This document shows positions 54,332 to 63,373 of a DNA stretch of 64,000 bases, piece after piece. Within the stretch, counting starts at the first letter, position 1. Every line of letters begins with the position of its first letter. Below the pieces are notes generated by a model. The model saw only the letters and a list, made by a program, of their open reading frames with translations. It ran no database searches and was not told where the DNA came from. The stretch is from an uncultured Draconibacterium sp. (lineage in GTDB: Bacteria > Bacteroidota > Bacteroidia > Bacteroidales > Prolixibacteraceae), in contig CANLMQ010000011.1 of NCBI GenBank assembly GCA_947492175.1, forward strand, positions 1 through 64,000. Reading direction: 5' to 3'. The position numbers and the translations under genes were made by a program.

Positions 54332-56251
54332 ATGTGTAAAAATATGAATTACGATAAACACGGTGTATTGGAAATGTCGGAACTGGCATTTGGCGCCGAC
54401 CGCAAAAAAGCTGCCAACCCAATTAAAATTAACGACGTAAGTTTACGAGACGGTCACCAGTCTTTATTTGCGACACGTGGCCGTACCGAAGATATGTTGC
54501 CGGTAGCCGAAATGATTGACAATGCAGGTTACAATGCTGTTGAAACATGGGGTGGTGCTACATTTGATACCATGCATCGTTTTCTTGCAGAAGATCCATG
54601 GGAGCGTTTGCGTACCCTGAAAAAACATATGCCTAAAACTCCATTCTCCATGCTGCTTCGCGGCCAGAATGTTGTAGGTTACCGAAACTATGCCGATGAT
54701 GTGGTAAAAGCTTTTGTACAGCGCTCCATCGATAATGGAATGGATATTTTCCGTTGTTTTGATGCTTTGAACGACTACCGTAACTTTGAAACTGCAGCCC
54801 AGGTTATTAAAGATAATGGCAAGCATTTCCAGGGAGTAGTATGCTACACGCTTAATCAACCTCGTTTGGGAGGTGATGTGTACAACATGGAATACTACCT
54901 GAACAAAGTAAAAGAGCTGGTTGAATTTGGTGTAGATTCGATCTGTATAAAAGATATGGCCGGCTTAATTGCCCCATATGATATTTACAACATGGTTCGT
55001 GAAATCAAAAAAATTACGGATACACCGATTAACCTGCACACCCACTTTACATCGGGTATGGGCGATTTGGCAATTTTTAAAGCCATTGAAGCGGGCGTTG
55101 ATATTGTTGATACTTGTATTGGGCCATACGCCTACCGTACTTCTCATGCTGCTGTTGAGCCTATCATTATGTCATTATTAGGCACTAACCGCGACTCGGG
55201 TATGGACATCAACCAGATTACGGCAATTGCTCATGAAATGGAAAAATACATTCCTAAATACAAGCACCTGGATAACAGTCCCAAATACGCTACTACTGAT
55301 ATTAATGTATTGCTTCATCAAACACCGGGCGGTATGCTTTCGAACCTGGTTAACCAATTAAAAGCAATGAATGCTTTGGATAAACTACCTGAAGTATTCC
55401 ATTTACTGCCAAAAGTACGTAAAGACCTTGGTAATATTCCACTGGTAACACCTACTTCTCAAATTGTTGGGGTTCAAACAGTAAACAATGTATTGTTTGA
55501 CTCTTACGAAGGCGAGTATGCACAAATTACAAAGGAGGTAAAAGACCTTTGTTTCGGATTATATGGAAAAACAACAGAGCCAATCAATCCGGAAGTGCAA
55601 GCAAAAGCGTTAAAAGATTACCCACGTGGTGAAGAGCCTATTACCGATCGTCCGGGAGCTATCCTTGATCCGGAAATGGACCAAGTAAAAGCAGAGTTCT
55701 CAGGTCTTGCAAAAGATATTGATGACGAGGTATTGTGCGCCCTTTATCCTGTTACAGGTAAACGTTTCCTGAAGTGGAAATACGGAAAAGAAGAGGTTCC
55801 TGCTGAGTTTAAAGCTAAAACTATGGAGCAGGTAGAAAAAGAACAAGAATTAGTACGTAAAGCGTTATCGGGTGAACTTACTTCAAAAGGCAAAGGCGGA
55901 GCAACACGTGAATTGGAAGTAAAAGTTGATGGCGAGGTATTTACTGTTGAAATCAACGATCCGAATGCAGGCGCAGTTGCTCCTCGTGTACGACGCACTA
56001 AAAACAACGGAACAAAAGAGGTAGAAGCAAAAGGTAGCTTAACAGCTCCAATTCCGGGAATGATTATAGAATTCAAAAAGAATGTTGGTGATAAAGTAGC
56101 AGTGGGTGAAACGGTTGTGGTACTTGAAGCTATGAAAATGATGAATAATCTTGATTCTACAGTTAACGGGGTTGTAAAAGAGGTGAAATTTGAAACCGGT
56201 GACTCAGTAGCAAAAGGCGATGTACTTATTGTAATTGAAGAAGCTGAATAG
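54332..56251 (+). CDS. 5S-like carboxyltransferase with C-terminal biotinyl domain (OadA/PycB type)
   Basis: 639 residues from ATG at 54332, or 635 from the ATG at 54344. The TIM-barrel (about 30-300) has INDVSLRDGHQS with the metal-binding Asp, DGMDIFRCFDALND and NLHTHFTSG. A conserved PYC/OadA domain follows (about 300-500), a linker, and a biotinyl domain at 570-639 with biotin attachment at K602 in EAMKM. Such subunits carry out pyruvate/oxaloacetate carboxyl transfer. Together with the mmdA product this makes a soluble transcarboxylase-like set for the succinate-propionate pathway; the biotin carboxylase subunit is missing here. Confidence 0.9.
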   Translation: MCKNMNYDKHGVLEMSELAFGADRKKAANPIKINDVSLRDGHQSLFATRGRTEDMLPVAEMIDNAGYNAVETWGGATFDTMHRFLAEDPWERLRTLKKHMPKTPFSMLLRGQNVVGYRNYADDVVKAFVQRSIDNGMDIFRCFDALNDYRNFETAAQVIKDNGKHFQGVVCYTLNQPRLGGDVYNMEYYLNKVKELVEFGVDSICIKDMAGLIAPYDIYNMVREIKKITDTPINLHTHFTSGMGDLAIFKAIEAGVDIVDTCIGPYAYRTSHAAVEPIIMSLLGTNRDSGMDINQITAIAHEMEKYIPKYKHLDNSPKYATTDINVLLHQTPGGMLSNLVNQLKAMNALDKLPEVFHLLPKVRKDLGNIPLVTPTSQIVGVQTVNNVLFDSYEGEYAQITKEVKDLCFGLYGKTTEPINPEVQAKALKDYPRGEEPITDRPGAILDPEMDQVKAEFSGLAKDIDDEVLCALYPVTGKRFLKWKYGKEEVPAEFKAKTMEQVEKEQELVRKALSGELTSKGKGGATRELEVKVDGEVFTVEINDPNAGAVAPRVRRTKNNGTKEVEAKGSLTAPIPGMIIEFKKNVGDKVAVGETVVVLEAMKMMNNLDSTVNGVVKEVKFETGDSVAKGDVLIVIEEAE

Positions 56252-56274
56252 TTTATTCAAAGAAAAAAATAATG

Positions 56275-56307
56275 GAGGCAGGTCATTGAGACTTGCCTCT
56301 TTTTTTA
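56275..56307 (+). terminator. Terminator after the carboxylase genes
   Basis: GAGGCAGGTC and GACTTGCCTC pair around a short loop and are followed by seven or more T. The A-rich sequence before it would also allow termination from the other strand. Confidence 0.85.
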
Positions 56308-56334
56308 AAAACACTAAATAACTGTCCTCGTGGC

Positions 56335-57579
56335 TTATACCGATTGTCCACAACTATTTCCTGCAACCCAACCCGTAGAATATGCAATCTGTAAATTATA
56401 GCCACCGGTTTCTGCGTCGAGATCGATTATCTCGCCGGCAAAATATAAGCCCGAAACTTTTTTCGACTCCATCGATTTGGGAGTTATTTCTTTGGTAACA
56501 ATTCCGCCCGCGGTAATTATCGCTTCCTTAAACGAACGGTTATGCGAAACCTCGAAACGCATATTTTTCATCATATGTCGAATCTGTTTACGTTCCTTCC
56601 CTGAAACCTGGTGACATTCTTTTTCTCCATCCAGATTAAGTTCTTCAATAAAAACCGGAATCATAGATGCCGGTAACCAGTTTCGGAAAATATTTGCGAG
56701 TTGTTTTTTGCCGTGTTCATTTAAATCGCGCTGCAACCGTTTATCAAGTTTTTGCTCGTCGAGTGCAGGTTTTAAATCAACGGTTACCTCTACTTTTTGA
56801 TTTGCCTGTAAAGCTTTCACCATAATTCGGCTGAGTGTTAAAATTATAGGACCCGATAATCCAAAATGAGTAAACAACATTTCACCAAAAGCCTCGCCTG
56901 CCTTTTTCTCTTCTACCCAAACAACAGCATTTACATTTTTCAGGTTTAATCCTTGTAATTTTTGCGCAACACCACCTTTTGTTTCTACAGGAACCAGCGC
57001 CGGAATTGGTTTTTCAATTTTATGCCCCACTTGTCGTGCCAGTTCGTACCCATCGCCGGTTGATCCTGTAGCCGGATACGACTTTCCTCCCGTTGCCAAA
57101 ATCACCTTCCGAGCCAAAAATTCTTCCCCATTTGCCCGAACTCCACTTACCTGTTTATCTTCAACCAGAAGTTTTTCGACACGCATTCCGCAAACAATTT
57201 CAACGCCCGTTTCATTCACCCATTTCAACAATGCCTCCAAAATATCCATTGCTTTCTGACTGGTTGGAAAATAACGACCTCCACGCTCGAGCGTCAGATC
57301 AACTCCATACTTTTCAAGCAATACAATAATATCTTTCGAGAAATATTGCGAAAATGCATTTTTTAAAAATCGTCCGTTGGGAAAAACATGAGTAATAAAT
57401 TCGCTGATTGTTGCACTGTTGGTAACATTACAACGTCCCTTGCCGGTAATAAGAAGTTTACGCCCTTCTGAACGCATTTTTTCCAGTATCAGAACTTTAC
57501 TACCCAGTTCGGCTGCCCTGCCTGCTGCCAGCAATCCTGCCGGACCTGCACCTACCACAATTACATCGAATTTATTCAT
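56335..57579 (-). CDS. BaiN/HI0933-family FAD-dependent oxidoreductase
   Basis: About 414 residues from ATG at 57579; a frame opens further upstream, but this ATG directly follows a TACCTTTG promoter. GAGPAGLLAAGRA (10-22) binds FAD, GRKLLITGKGRCNVTN is the family signature near 54-69, and SGVRANGEEFLARKVILATGGKSYPATGSTGDGY follows. The C-terminal GGYNLQIAYSTGWVAG is also a signature. Members reduce double bonds or act on bile-acid intermediates; the substrate here is unknown. It is monocistronic. Confidence 0.9.
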   Translation of the reverse strand: MNKFDVIVVGAGPAGLLAAGRAAELGSKVLILEKMRSEGRKLLITGKGRCNVTNSATISEFITHVFPNGRFLKNAFSQYFSKDIIVLLEKYGVDLTLERGGRYFPTSQKAMDILEALLKWVNETGVEIVCGMRVEKLLVEDKQVSGVRANGEEFLARKVILATGGKSYPATGSTGDGYELARQVGHKIEKPIPALVPVETKGGVAQKLQGLNLKNVNAVVWVEEKKAGEAFGEMLFTHFGLSGPIILTLSRIMVKALQANQKVEVTVDLKPALDEQKLDKRLQRDLNEHGKKQLANIFRNWLPASMIPVFIEELNLDGEKECHQVSGKERKQIRHMMKNMRFEVSHNRSFKEAIITAGGIVTKEITPKSMESKKVSGLYFAGEIIDLDAETGGYNLQIAYSTGWVAGNSCGQSV

Positions 57580-57584
57580 TTCTG

Positions 57585-57592
57585 CAAAGGTA
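57585..57592 (-). promoter_or_regulatory. -7 element of the BaiN-like gene, near-leaderless
   Basis: TACCTTTG followed by CAGAA on the minus strand fits TAnnTTTG. The predicted first base is within about 1-3 nt of the ATG at 57579, so the mRNA would be leaderless or nearly so. Confidence 0.65.
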
Positions 57593-57872
57593 GTTTTTAC
57601 GATTAAACCATCATCCTCCATTAAACAACTATTGTAACAGGGGTTGAAAACTTGCTATTGACTTGTATTACAATTTGCCATAACTTAGTTGGTATTAAGC
57701 ATTTTAGTTATCCCAATTGCACAAAAACCAGAGATTTATACTTAAGCCCGTGAATACAAATGGAATTCGCGAAATAAAATATAAAATTGATTATGCCTCT
57801 GATTTTCTAAATACAAACCGACATTTTCCTTACAATGACACATAAAACACAACCATTTAAAAATCAACCAAT

Positions 57873-59417
57873 ATGGAAACAAAAACAAAGTATGTAACCT
57901 GTAAAGTTTACGACAGTACTAAAAACGGATTCAAATTTCCGGAAACAGAGTATCCTGAAATTATGAATAAAAAAAATGTTGGCATCTGCTTTTCAGGCGG
58001 CGGAACACGATCAGCCTCGTTAACCATGGGGCAACTAAGGGCTTTAAACATGTTGGAAGTTCTGCCGCAAATCAGGTATTTATCTGCTGTTTCAGGCGGA
58101 TCGTGGGGCAGTTTTCCCTTTAGTTTTCTGGATGAGAAAATTTCGGACGAACATTTTCTGGGAGAATATGTAGAACCTGGCGATCTGAAAATTGAAAAAC
58201 TAAAAGAGGACAGAAAAGAAAGTCTAACCTATGCCATTTCAAATTCGAAATTATTCGACGATTTTATAAAACAACTGGGAGCAGGCGACGAACGCTATTC
58301 GCATATTATCAGCGATATTTTTCTTTCGCCCTTCAATATTGGCAACCGGCGGAAATTTTTTACCTACAACGAAAAAAGCCGCGATGAAATATTAAAAAGA
58401 AACCCTCGACTGGATAAGGATTATTTTTACCTGGTTAATAAAAGAAAAAACAGGCCCTTTCCAATTGCAGGAGGCACAGTACTTCGACCAAAGCTAACAC
58501 GCTACCCATTCGAAATGACTCCTCTCTATGTGGGAGTTAACCAGCTTTACGAAAAAGCCGGCTCGCACGAAAAATACCACATTGGTGGTGGATATGTCGA
58601 GCCGCTGGGATTTGATTCGGATTCGCCAAATACATACGACGTTAACAAAAATGAAGCTTATGTACGACTCGGAAGAAGAAGCCATATGTTTACACTTGGC
58701 GATGTGATTGGAACAAGTGGAGCCGCCCCTGCAGAATATGCAGAACGGTTTAAGCTGGAATTTCTCGGATTCCCGGAATTTAAGTACTGGAGCCCGGCTG
58801 AAGCTGAAGGTGAACCTCGTGCAAAAGAATATGATTTTGGCGATGGAGGAATTCTTGAAAACAGTGGAATTATGCCACTCCTCAAGCGTGGTGTAAAAAA
58901 GATAATTGTCTTTTCAAACGGCTCAACACCACTTTCAATTAAAACGGATGACGAAATTGATATCAGCTCCTCAATTCCTGCTATGTTTCATAAAATACCA
59001 AACCAGTATGGCGACAAAGATTTTGATGATAATATTGTATTTGCCAACCAGGAAGATAAATACAAGTCGCTTGTTACAACATTACTGGAACTAAAAACAA
59101 TTGGCAAACCTGCTATAGTAAAAGATACCTACACGGTAACCGAACAGCCAAAACACGGTATAAAGGGAGGTTTTGATGTGGAAATAATTTGGGTGTACAA
59201 CGATATTGTGGGAGACTGGATAAAAGAACTACCCGTTGATATTCAGATCAGGCTCGGGAAAAACGAGTTCGGAAAAACCTTTCCTCACCTGGCCACATTT
59301 ATGGAGAATTTTCCGAGTATTATCGATTTGCGATCAGAACAAGCAAATCTGGCTGCCCATTTATCTACCTGGAACCTGCTTAAAAATGCAGAAATGATAA
59401 AGGATTTTGTATTATAA
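57873..59417 (+). CDS. Patatin-like / cPLA2-like lipid acyl hydrolase
   Basis: 514 residues, no signal peptide. GICFSGGGTRSASLTMGQL is the oxyanion glycine loop, the nucleophile is S77 in GGSWG (75-79), and DFGDGGILENSG supplies the Asp of the Ser-Asp dyad. It is longer than most bacterial patatins, with an insert between the Ser and Asp motifs (about 100-300). It would cleave phospholipid or other lipid esters in the cytoplasm or after non-classical export. Monocistronic with a terminator at 59469-59500. Confidence 0.88.
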   Translation: METKTKYVTCKVYDSTKNGFKFPETEYPEIMNKKNVGICFSGGGTRSASLTMGQLRALNMLEVLPQIRYLSAVSGGSWGSFPFSFLDEKISDEHFLGEYVEPGDLKIEKLKEDRKESLTYAISNSKLFDDFIKQLGAGDERYSHIISDIFLSPFNIGNRRKFFTYNEKSRDEILKRNPRLDKDYFYLVNKRKNRPFPIAGGTVLRPKLTRYPFEMTPLYVGVNQLYEKAGSHEKYHIGGGYVEPLGFDSDSPNTYDVNKNEAYVRLGRRSHMFTLGDVIGTSGAAPAEYAERFKLEFLGFPEFKYWSPAEAEGEPRAKEYDFGDGGILENSGIMPLLKRGVKKIIVFSNGSTPLSIKTDDEIDISSSIPAMFHKIPNQYGDKDFDDNIVFANQEDKYKSLVTTLLELKTIGKPAIVKDTYTVTEQPKHGIKGGFDVEIIWVYNDIVGDWIKELPVDIQIRLGKNEFGKTFPHLATFMENFPSIIDLRSEQANLAAHLSTWNLLKNAEMIKDFVL

Positions 59418-59468
59418 TAAACGCAATACCTTCCATTGAATCACCTGGAAAACAATTCCAAACCGAAT

Positions 59469-59500
59469 GCTTCTGGTTTTAAGCCAGGAGCATTTTTCTT
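59469..59500 (+). terminator. Terminator after the patatin-like gene
   Basis: GCTTCTGG and CCAGGAGC pair around TTTTAAG, followed by ATTTTTCTTTTTG. Confidence 0.8.
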
Positions 59501-59524
59501 TTTGACAATTCAGATGCTAAACAA

Positions 59525-61315
59525 CTATTCGCGGTTGCCGTAAAACCGATCTAAAATGGAACCGTCGTTGGCCTCTTTCGAAAGCGACTCAATAGTGTTT
59601 TTAGGCACATCGTATACATCCAAAACAATCAGCCCGTCGAGGCAATTATTAAATTTCGGATCTACATTAAATCCAATAATCTTTGCATTTAGCTTAATAT
59701 ACTTTTTTAGCAGCACGGGCAATCCCGAATTTAAATAATCCAGATCTCCAATGGTTTTATCGAGCCGGTTAATATCGCGTTCCATATTTTCCATTAATAC
59801 ATTCAAATCGGCATTGTCGCTTTTAAATTTATAATGGTTTCGTGGCTTTATGTATCTCGCCATTTCCCAATTTAAATGGTTTTGCATAATAAAGCGAATG
59901 ATCAAATCTTTCGAAACTTTCGAATAATTATTACTTATACTAACCGGACCGATTAAATATCGGTACTCCATATTTTTCAGCAAGAAGAATAAAATTCCTT
60001 TCCAGAGCAAAAACAAAGGCATAGGTTTGCGCTGGTATTCTTTTATTACAAACGATCGTCCAAGTTCGATGCTTTCCGATAATACCGACTCAAATTTTTC
60101 ATCAATACGAAATAACGAATGCAAATAAAAACCACGCCGTCCGTACTGAGCCATAATGTCTTTCCCCTTTCCCAAACGATATGCTCCAACAATTTTCTGC
60201 TGCTCTTCATCCCATATAAACATCTGGTGATAGTAGAGGTCAAACTCGTCAATATCAACACTCTGATTTGTCCCTTCACCCACTTCGCGGAATGTTATTT
60301 CACGCAATCGTCCTATTTCGTTTAAAATATTGGGAATTACATGCGACGGAGCACAATAAGCGATATAATTTTTAAAGTTAAAAAGCCTGTGCTCATCATT
60401 CAAAAACTTAATTTCTTTAAGAATTTGATCTGCCGGAACAGGATTAATTACCGGTTCGGGCTTTACCTTTGGCTTTAAAGAGTAATTAAAAAACTTTTTA
60501 ACCTCAATATCCGACACCATTCCATAGGTTTTTGCACGCAAAAAACGTCCAAACTGATATACATCCGAAAACTTATCCTGTTCTTCAACCTTTATTGCAC
60601 TTCCAAACCGAAGTTTAATGTTCTTATGCCGCTTATTCAAAATTTCCGACGGCAAATGAGCATGTTTTAGCGAAGGATGCATTTTTGCAAACAAATGCAA
60701 CAACCTGCTGTTGCTTCCCTGAAACAAAACAGGAACCACCGGCACCCGCGACCTTTTTATAAAATTAACCACCGGGAATTGCCAAACCTTGTCTGAAATA
60801 TTTTCGAACGAATCTTGTTTATCGACATCAGTTGCAGGGAATAAACACAGAACTCCACCACTCTTCAGATGCGATACCGCCTCCTTTAATGCTGTATAAT
60901 TCCTCCGGTTGCCATTGGTAGTACCAAACGGATTTTCAGCAAAAAAATATTCGGAAACCGGCTCAATCTTTTTTAACAAGAAGTTGGCCAGCACTTTTAC
61001 ATCGCTTCTAACCAGCGATAAATATTTTATCAGCAACAAAGCATCGAAACCACCCAACGGATAATTTGAAACGACTACAACCGGCCCCTCTTTCGGAATC
61101 TTTTGCAGTTCATCTTTATCAAACTCAATTGTAAATTCCAGTGTTTTTATCAACTCGTCGATAAAATCAATGCCACGCTTTGCAGCAATCTGACTGTAGA
61201 TTTTATTGAGCTTATTAAAACGTAAAATGTATATCAGAAATCTGGCAAAATAGTCGCCACTGAAAGGTAGTGTTGGTCGGTCGCGGAAAATATCCTTTGG
61301 CTTTAACAATTCCAT
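59525..61315 (-). CDS. PlsC-type acyltransferase fused to OlsB-like GNAT (probable amino-acid lipid synthase)
   Basis: 596 residues. An N-terminal PlsC-like O-acyltransferase domain (about 60-260) is followed by an OlsB-like N-acyltransferase of the GNAT fold (about 300-520: VGAYRLGKGKDIM, SLFRIDEKFESVLSESIELGRSFV, LLWKGI). This order is that of the bifunctional enzymes (OlsF/GlsF) that make acyloxyacyl ornithine or glycine lipids; Bacteroidota make glycine and serine-glycine lipids, so that product is inferred. The HX(4-5)D catalytic motif reads NYPLGGFD (84-91), with Y85 at the His position. Monocistronic. Confidence 0.85.
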   Translation of the reverse strand: MELLKPKDIFRDRPTLPFSGDYFARFLIYILRFNKLNKIYSQIAAKRGIDFIDELIKTLEFTIEFDKDELQKIPKEGPVVVVSNYPLGGFDALLLIKYLSLVRSDVKVLANFLLKKIEPVSEYFFAENPFGTTNGNRRNYTALKEAVSHLKSGGVLCLFPATDVDKQDSFENISDKVWQFPVVNFIKRSRVPVVPVLFQGSNSRLLHLFAKMHPSLKHAHLPSEILNKRHKNIKLRFGSAIKVEEQDKFSDVYQFGRFLRAKTYGMVSDIEVKKFFNYSLKPKVKPEPVINPVPADQILKEIKFLNDEHRLFNFKNYIAYCAPSHVIPNILNEIGRLREITFREVGEGTNQSVDIDEFDLYYHQMFIWDEEQQKIVGAYRLGKGKDIMAQYGRRGFYLHSLFRIDEKFESVLSESIELGRSFVIKEYQRKPMPLFLLWKGILFFLLKNMEYRYLIGPVSISNNYSKVSKDLIIRFIMQNHLNWEMARYIKPRNHYKFKSDNADLNVLMENMERDINRLDKTIGDLDYLNSGLPVLLKKYIKLNAKIIGFNVDPKFNNCLDGLIVLDVYDVPKNTIESLSKEANDGSILDRFYGNRE

Positions 61316-61520
61316 TTAGATTTGTTTACGATAAAATCCCTAAAATGCTTCACCTACAAAAATAAAATGTTTTTTGAATAATCATTTCCAAAATAATAAT
61401 GTTAAAAAAATAATCTTTTTTAAGACAACAAACGAGGCATTTTTACCTATCAGCTCTCTTCCTCACTTTTTTTTAATCATCTTTGAACTTTAATTGTTAT
61501 ATATGGTTCAAAACAGTACT

Positions 61521-63371
61521 ATGTCTTCGGAGAAAACAGATATTACAAAATGGCTTCCCACTTCCAAAAAGGAAATAAAACAATTTGGATGGAACGAAAT
61601 TGATGTGATCCTTTTTACAGGAGATGCTTACGTAGACCATCCTTCGTTTGGATCGGCGGTTATCGGGCGGATTTTGGAAAATGAAGGATTGCGTGTTGCC
61701 ATTGTTCCGCAACCCAATTGGAAAGACGACTTACGCGATTTTAAAAAGCTGGGAAAACCAAACTTATTTTTTGCTGTTTCTGCCGGAAACATGGATTCAA
61801 TGGTAAACCATTACACTGCCGGAAAACGCAAACGCACAAACGATTCGTACACACCCGGCGGACGTTTTGGCTATCGTCCTGATTATGCAACCATTACTTA
61901 CTCTAAAATTCTAAAAGAATTATACCCCGATGTGCCCCTTGTAATCGGCGGAATTGAAGCCTCGTTGCGGCGTTTAACCCACTACGATTACTGGTCGGAT
62001 AAACTTATGCCTTCTATTCTGGCAGATAGCCAGGCCGATTTGCTGTTCTACGGAATGGGCGAAAAATCGATTGTTGATTTTGCCCGGCTTGTAAAACGTG
62101 GTATCCCGGTAAAAAACTTAACCACCATTCCGCAAACTGTTTTTATGGTCGATGCTGATGAAAATTATGCCACAAAAAAAAGCTGGGACGAACTGGAACT
62201 TGCTTCGCACGATACTTGCATGGTAAACAAAAAAGAGTTTGCACGTAACTTTATGCACATCGAAGAGGAATCGAATAAAATGGAAGCCAAAAAGCTGGTA
62301 CAACGTATTGGCGATAAAAAAATAGTGGTTAATCCTCCGTGGCCTACTTTTAAAGAAAAGGAAATCGACAAGGTGTACGATTTGCCTTACACCCGGCTGC
62401 CTCACCCGCGCTACAACAATAAAGGAACCATTCCGGCCTACGAAATGATACGGCATTCGATAAACATTCATCGCGGATGTTTTGGTGGTTGTACCTTTTG
62501 TACCATTTCGGCACACCAGGGAAAATTTATCGCAAGCCGTTCCGAAAAATCGGTTTTAAGGGAAGTGGAAAAAGTTACTGAAATGCCCGATTTTAAAGGC
62601 TACATTTCCGATCTTGGCGGCCCTTCGGCAAACATGTATAAAATGAAAGGCATTCATGAAGAAATTTGCAAAAAGTGCAAACGCCCTTCGTGTATTTTCC
62701 CTTCGGTTTGTAAAAACCTAAACATCGACCACAGTGCCATGCGCGACCTTTACCAAAAGGTCCGAAATAATCCGAAAATAAAAAAAGCCTTTATCGGCAG
62801 CGGCATTCGGTACGATATGATTTTGGAGAAAACAAACAACGAGGAGGTAAACGAAACCAACCGTCAGTATTTACGCGATGTAATTAAACACCATGTTTCG
62901 GGGCGTTTAAAAGTAGCACCCGAACATTCATCCGACGAAGTATTAAAGTTTATGCGCAAACCTTCGTTTAAACTTTTCGAGGAACTTAACCGCGAATTCA
63001 TTAAAATAAATAAAGAGGAAAAACTAAACCAGCAGTTAATTCCTTATTTTATTTCGAGCCACCCCGGCAGTAAATCGGAAGATATGGCAAACCTTGCCAT
63101 TCAAACAAAAAACATGAATTTCAGGCTGGAGCAGGTGCAGGATTTTACACCCACACCAATGACACTGGCTACCGTGGTTTATTATTCGGGGTATCATCCG
63201 TACACCATGGAAGAAATTTACACGGCCCGAAACAAAAATGCGAAAGAGAAACAACGTCAGTTTTTCTTTTGGTATAAAAAAGAATATCGTAATCAAATTA
63301 TCCGCGATTTAAAAGCGAAAGGACGCGACGACCTGGTTGATAAACTATTTAGAAAGAACAAAGACAAATAA
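61521..63371 (+). CDS. YgiQ-family radical SAM protein
   Basis: About 616 residues from ATG at 61521 (ATG at 61503 also possible; the family N-terminus TDITKWLPTSKKEIKQFGW fits either). DVILFTGDAYVDHPSFGSAVIGR is the family opening, and the [4Fe-4S] cluster cysteines are C320-x3-C324-x2-C327 (HRGCFGGCTFC). SSDEVLKFMRKPSF and DFTPTPMTLATVVYYSGYHPYTMEEI are also typical. The reaction is unknown. It precedes the DUF4197 gene by 2 nt, so the two are likely co-transcribed. Confidence 0.93.
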   Translation: MSSEKTDITKWLPTSKKEIKQFGWNEIDVILFTGDAYVDHPSFGSAVIGRILENEGLRVAIVPQPNWKDDLRDFKKLGKPNLFFAVSAGNMDSMVNHYTAGKRKRTNDSYTPGGRFGYRPDYATITYSKILKELYPDVPLVIGGIEASLRRLTHYDYWSDKLMPSILADSQADLLFYGMGEKSIVDFARLVKRGIPVKNLTTIPQTVFMVDADENYATKKSWDELELASHDTCMVNKKEFARNFMHIEEESNKMEAKKLVQRIGDKKIVVNPPWPTFKEKEIDKVYDLPYTRLPHPRYNNKGTIPAYEMIRHSINIHRGCFGGCTFCTISAHQGKFIASRSEKSVLREVEKVTEMPDFKGYISDLGGPSANMYKMKGIHEEICKKCKRPSCIFPSVCKNLNIDHSAMRDLYQKVRNNPKIKKAFIGSGIRYDMILEKTNNEEVNETNRQYLRDVIKHHVSGRLKVAPEHSSDEVLKFMRKPSFKLFEELNREFIKINKEEKLNQQLIPYFISSHPGSKSEDMANLAIQTKNMNFRLEQVQDFTPTPMTLATVVYYSGYHPYTMEEIYTARNKNAKEKQRQFFFWYKKEYRNQIIRDLKAKGRDDLVDKLFRKNKDK

Positions 63372-63373
63372 TT

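Noticed and set aside
57580..57621. N-terminal extension of the BaiN-like ORF
   Set aside because: It covers the promoter; the FAD-binding motif lies at the normal distance from the ATG at 57579.
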